Shown here piece after piece: positions 3,686-7,037 of a DNA stretch of 7,037 nt. Location: assembly GCA_000435195.1 (NCBI GenBank), contig FR880260.1:10674-17710 (forward strand), written 5' to 3'. Position 1 is the first letter of the stretch; every line of letters starts with the position of its first letter. A program made the position numbers and the translations under genes. The DNA comes from Clostridium sp. CAG:169 (GTDB lineage Bacteria; Bacillota; Clostridia; Oscillospirales; Ruminococcaceae). Below the pieces are notes generated by a model, which searched no databases, was not told the origin of the DNA, and was given only the letters and a program-made list of their open reading frames with translations.

Positions 3686-6600
3686 ATGAAAGCAAAACGA
3701 ATCGTTTGGTTGGTGCTCAGCTTTTCTGTTTTGTTGCTACTGCTGACCGGATGCCAGCGGAATGCGGGGAATCATTCGGAGATTCAGCAGGTTGTTCCAC
3801 AGCAGCAAAATGAACAGGGAGTAGCACTGGACAGCCAGTTCCAGCTGTTGTTGTCCGATGGAATGAGTGAGGAACAGATACGAGAACAGCTGCAAATCGT
3901 TCCGCATTTGGAATATACCCTGCAAAAGGCGGACGGAGGATGGACGCTGATCCCCGCTTCTGCCTTAAAAGAGGACGAGGTCTATACATTTCGGGTGAAG
4001 GACAGCAAAGGGAATCCCCTCCACTCCTTCGCTTTTCAAACGCAGTCGCCGTTGAAGGTGGTGTCGACCTATCCGCAGGACGGAGGCTATCTCTGGGACG
4101 ACAACGGCATCGAAATCGCCTTCAACAAAAATATCGCCGGTTCTGCAAGTCAACTGCTGCAAATCACACCGCAGGTCGAGGGTGTGACGAAGGTGAAAGG
4201 AAAGAAGCTGGTGTTCTGTCCGACCCAATCCTTCGAGGAAGGAAAGGGTTACCAGGTCACGGTGAAACAGGGAGTGACTGCCTTGACCGGCGAACAGCTG
4301 GAAGAGGATTACCGGATGACACTCAAGGTGAGCAGCCGGAATGAAAAAATCACCATCAGCGAAAAACGGATGGAAACCTTTTTGCCGGGAGATTTGACCG
4401 TTGCCCAACTCTACGGCGAGTACAAGGGAGTTTTAAAAACCGACCTCTATCGCTTTTCAGATGTGGAGGATTACATCCGCGCAGCAAAGCAGGTCAATGC
4501 GACCGTCCGCTACGATAAAATCTCCCACAACCGTCTGGACCCGAAGCAGTTTTCGGTGGAGGAATACACCAGCTTCGAGCAGATGCCGCTGAGTCAGGAG
4601 AACTATTCGCTCAAATCGCTCATCCTGCCCGATGGGATGGAGGAAGGCTGGTATCTGGCGGATATTTCCATCCCGGACGGAGAGGAAAATGACTGGGTGC
4701 AAAAGCTCATCCAAATCACCAACACCTCCGTCTATACCCAATCGCTGGGTGGCAAGCTGCTGGTCTGGCTCAATGATGCCGACACCCATCAGCCGATGGC
4801 AGGCTGTACGGTCCAGATTTCCGACTGCAAAAGCGACCGAACGGTGGAGGGTGTTACCGATGCACAGGGTATGGTGACGATAGAAACCGGCGAGATGGCG
4901 GACGGTTGGCTGTCTGTTCGCAAGGATGACAAGCTCACCTATTTCCAGCGGGTTCCATTGGACCAGGAGCGGGAGGAACCGCTGGACGAGCTGTATTATA
5001 CCACCCTGTACACCGACCGCGAGATCTACCAGTCGACCGATGAGATTCGCTTTTGGGGAAATATCGCACCGCGCCGTGAAGGATTGGAGCAGCCAAAGCA
5101 GCTCGAGATTGCCCTGGACGATGTGTATGTGCAGCAGGTGGAGGTGGATGAAGAAGGATACTTCACCGGATCCCTCTCCTTCACCGCCCTCAAACAGGGC
5201 GCCTACTCCTTTGCAGTAAGAAGGGAGCAGGACAAAAACTACCGCATGGAATATCTGTCGATTGGAGATTACAGCAAGCCGGCGTATATCATCGATGTGC
5301 AGCCGGACAAGGACTATTTCACCGCAGACGAGGAGATTTCCTTTACGATACAGGCAAACTACTTTGATGGACTGCCAGCGGCAAATGTTGCCCTGCGGGC
5401 GAACTGCTACTGGCTGGATTTGGACAATGAGGAGTTTGTGTTGGATGAAAACGGAAAAGCCAGCCTGCGCACCAAGCTCAAGTCGGACTATGAATTCGCA
5501 GCCTGGACGCCGGAGCAGCTTTATCTGTATGTGAACAGCGCCGGTGAGGAGGAAATCGAAGTCCAGTCGGAGTGTGATTTTACCGTCTTCCCATCCCGAT
5601 ATGCAGTGGACCTTTCGCTGGACACACCGGGACAGCTGAAGATACGAACCGCAGAAATCGACCACGACCGTCTGCTGGTCCAAAAGGAAGAAAAGGACAA
5701 GAGCGATTTTGACCATTACAGCAAGCAGGCTGTCGACCTGCCAATCCATCTTCGCATTTACCACGAGGAGTGGGTGGAAACGGTTGTCGATACCTACTAC
5801 GACAGCATCAATAAACGAAGTATCCCGGTGAAAAAGGGCGAGTGGAGGACCGAGGAGGTGTTCAGCCGCCAGCTGAAGACGGTCGATGGAGAGGTCGTTT
5901 TGGAAAATCTTCCGATAGAGGAAAGTAGGAGCTGGAAAAGCTATTACAGCTACCAGATTTCCTTTGACGGCGATTACGGCTGGCAGATTCAGCAGAGGAA
6001 GAGGGATTATCGAAGTTCGCTTGCCCTGAACGGAAGCGGCAATTCCTATTCCTTTGTGCCGGATGACCGCTATGAAAAGGGCTCCTTTGCAATCGGGGAA
6101 TCGTTGGAGCTGGGCTTGTATCAAGACGGTAAGCCGGTGGAGAATACCGGTCGGGTGCTATACACCCTTTTGCAAGACCGGGTGATCGAGCAGGGCGTCT
6201 ACGGCAAGGAGAATCAAACGCTGACGATGAAGGAGGAATATCTGCCGAACTTTGCAGTATTCGGCGCCTACTTTGACGGCAGACACATTTATCAGGTAGA
6301 GAGCTACGATATAGCATACCGCTATGACGAGAGAAAACTTTCGATTGATATTACCACCGATGCAGACAACTACCAACCGGGCGAGGAGGTGACCGCCTCC
6401 TTTACAGTCAAGGATGCAAGCGGTCAGCCGGTCCCGCAGGCAAGACTGTGCGTCGGTGTCGTGGACGAGTCTGTTTTTGCCGTACAGCCGCAGGATGTCG
6501 ATTTAATCAGGCAGCTGTATCAAACGGTTTTCCATTATTACCCGGAATGGGATGTTTCCTATCATGAGTACAATTTTGGAGATTACCCGATGGAGGGCGG

Positions 6601-7037
6601 ACGCGGCGGCGGTGACGGCGAAGCCAACGTGATGCGTTCGGAGTTTGTGGATACGACCGCATTTGAACAGCTTACTTGTGACGAAAACGGCAAGGCGCAG
6701 CTGACCTTCACCCTGCCGGACAACATCACCGACTGGCGCATTACAGCAGCGGCGATGAAGGGCAAAACGGCAGGGGACAACATCGGTCATGCCATCGCCT
6801 CCAAGCCGTCTTATCTGCTGCCGCTGGTGACCGAAAGCTATTTGACCGAAGATGATTTGACAGCAGCAGTCGGTTACAGTACATTGGAGCAGACGAGCCA
6901 ACCGGTCAACTGCACCGTCAGCCTGTTGGATTTAACCGGAAAGGTGCTGGATTCCAAGCAGGTCACCCTCTCCAAGGGCAAGAAGAGTGGGGTCAACTTC
7001 GGCAAACAGCCGCAGGGAAGCTATCAAATCCTCTTTG
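3686..7037 (+). CDS. Alpha-2-macroglobulin-like lipoprotein with N-terminal Ig-like domain (partial, continues past the window)
   Basis: The frame is open from ATG 3686 to the window edge: 1117 codons with no stop. The N-terminus is a lipoprotein signal: KAKR, a hydrophobic core and the lipobox LLTGC with Cys23, so the mature protein should be lipid-anchored on the outer face of the membrane. A Q-rich linker follows (24-46), then an SbsA/Big_5-like Ig domain (about 127-195), a macroglobulin-type domain (about 355-400), the macroglobulin motif YTDREIY (442-448), a bait-region-type domain from about 886 with VVDESVF (925-931), a Gly-rich loop (971-978) and the A2M signature FVDTTAF (987-993) with DNITDWR (1012-1018). 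Bacterial A2M proteins are thought to trap proteases by a thioester. That region lies downstream of the A2M motif and is outside the window, so thioester presence is unknown. Bacterial homologues often exceed 1500 residues. Family assignment is firm; the target is not visible. Confidence 0.92.
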   Translation, partial: MKAKRIVWLVLSFSVLLLLLTGCQRNAGNHSEIQQVVPQQQNEQGVALDSQFQLLLSDGMSEEQIREQLQIVPHLEYTLQKADGGWTLIPASALKEDEVYTFRVKDSKGNPLHSFAFQTQSPLKVVSTYPQDGGYLWDDNGIEIAFNKNIAGSASQLLQITPQVEGVTKVKGKKLVFCPTQSFEEGKGYQVTVKQGVTALTGEQLEEDYRMTLKVSSRNEKITISEKRMETFLPGDLTVAQLYGEYKGVLKTDLYRFSDVEDYIRAAKQVNATVRYDKISHNRLDPKQFSVEEYTSFEQMPLSQENYSLKSLILPDGMEEGWYLADISIPDGEENDWVQKLIQITNTSVYTQSLGGKLLVWLNDADTHQPMAGCTVQISDCKSDRTVEGVTDAQGMVTIETGEMADGWLSVRKDDKLTYFQRVPLDQEREEPLDELYYTTLYTDREIYQSTDEIRFWGNIAPRREGLEQPKQLEIALDDVYVQQVEVDEEGYFTGSLSFTALKQGAYSFAVRREQDKNYRMEYLSIGDYSKPAYIIDVQPDKDYFTADEEISFTIQANYFDGLPAANVALRANCYWLDLDNEEFVLDENGKASLRTKLKSDYEFAAWTPEQLYLYVNSAGEEEIEVQSECDFTVFPSRYAVDLSLDTPGQLKIRTAEIDHDRLLVQKEEKDKSDFDHYSKQAVDLPIHLRIYHEEWVETVVDTYYDSINKRSIPVKKGEWRTEEVFSRQLKTVDGEVVLENLPIEESRSWKSYYSYQISFDGDYGWQIQQRKRDYRSSLALNGSGNSYSFVPDDRYEKGSFAIGESLELGLYQDGKPVENTGRVLYTLLQDRVIEQGVYGKENQTLTMKEEYLPNFAVFGAYFDGRHIYQVESYDIAYRYDERKLSIDITTDADNYQPGEEVTASFTVKDASGQPVPQARLCVGVVDESVFAVQPQDVDLIRQLYQTVFHYYPEWDVSYHEYNFGDYPMEGGRGGGDGEANVMRSEFVDTTAFEQLTCDENGKAQLTFTLPDNITDWRITAAAMKGKTAGDNIGHAIASKPSYLLPLVTESYLTEDDLTAAVGYSTLEQTSQPVNCTVSLLDLTGKVLDSKQVTLSKGKKSGVNFGKQPQGSYQILF
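3695..3707. repeat. Second copy of the 13-bp palindrome core
   Basis: AAACGAATCGTTT, inside codons 4-8 of the macroglobulin lipoprotein gene, is identical to positions 174-186 upstream of the P-loop gene. Both copies are close to a start codon: one 17 bases upstream of it and one seven bases downstream. It could be a shared operator, but a chance match of this length in 7 kb is quite possible, and here the sequence also encodes the signal peptide. Confidence 0.3.

Noticed and set aside
3556..3813. A small open frame with ATG 3556 and an AAGGAAGGA-like ribosome binding site
   Set aside because: Its first codons are the strong terminator hairpin and the rest overlaps the signal peptide of the lipoprotein gene in another frame. 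The initiation signal looks fortuitous.
4457..6124. A 555-codon open frame on the minus strand opposite the macroglobulin gene
   Set aside because: It lies wholly antisense to a well-supported gene with recognisable macroglobulin motifs, shows no family motif of its own, and is explained by the codon usage of the plus-strand gene lacking reverse-complement stops.
1..7037. CRISPR arrays, tRNA or rRNA genes, insertion sequences and phage genes
   Set aside because: None was seen: no regularly spaced repeats, no tRNA-like cloverleaf, no transposase motif and no terminal inverted repeats. The A AAA AAG heptamer recalls IS3-type frameshifting, but the proteins around it are not transposases.

Overview
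All supported genes in this 7 kb window lie on the + strand. The layout suggests a Clostridia-type Firmicute, possibly Oscillospirales. The reasons are AGGAGG-type ribosome binding sites, two sigma-A promoters with extended -10 boxes, TTG starts, U-tailed intrinsic terminators, a Gram-positive-style lrgAB pair and a DivIVA-like coiled-coil protein. Species and taxonomy are inference only.

Layout. (1) Positions 1-99 hold the 3' end of an unidentified gene with a Gln/Glu-rich repetitive tail, followed by two tandem terminators. (2) Positions 203-691 encode a small P-loop NTPase of the FlaR/adenylate-kinase-like group, preceded by a 15-bp palindrome. (3) Positions 738-1927 form a self-contained lrgA-lrgB transcription unit with its own promoter and terminator. 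(4) Positions 2023-3603 form a second unit: an extended -10 promoter, a DivIVA-like coiled-coil gene, then a gene for a stand-alone, divergent class I fumarase beta-subunit-like protein, then a strong terminator and a weaker second one. (5) From 3686 to the window end runs the first 1117 codons of a very large alpha-2-macroglobulin-like lipoprotein, which continues past the edge.

The most interesting signal is the end of the coiled-coil gene. It stops at a TAA placed directly after the heptamer A AAA AAG (2772-2778), the same slippery sequence used by E. coli dnaX. Three bases further on is an 11-bp stem (2782-2792 with 2807-2817) that lacks a terminator U-tract. The -1 frame then stays open for 55 codons that read like real protein, has no usable start codon of its own, and ends in an ATGA overlap with the start of the fumarase-like gene. 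This looks like a programmed -1 ribosomal frameshift. It would make a 238-residue short form and a roughly 293-residue long form with a basic C-terminal tail, the latter delivering ribosomes to the next gene. A one-base sequencing deletion in the A run is the main competing explanation.

The fumarase-like protein encoded downstream has no alpha-subunit partner in the window and has lost several residues thought to bind substrate. The coiled-coil/fumarase-like pair may therefore have a non-classical function.
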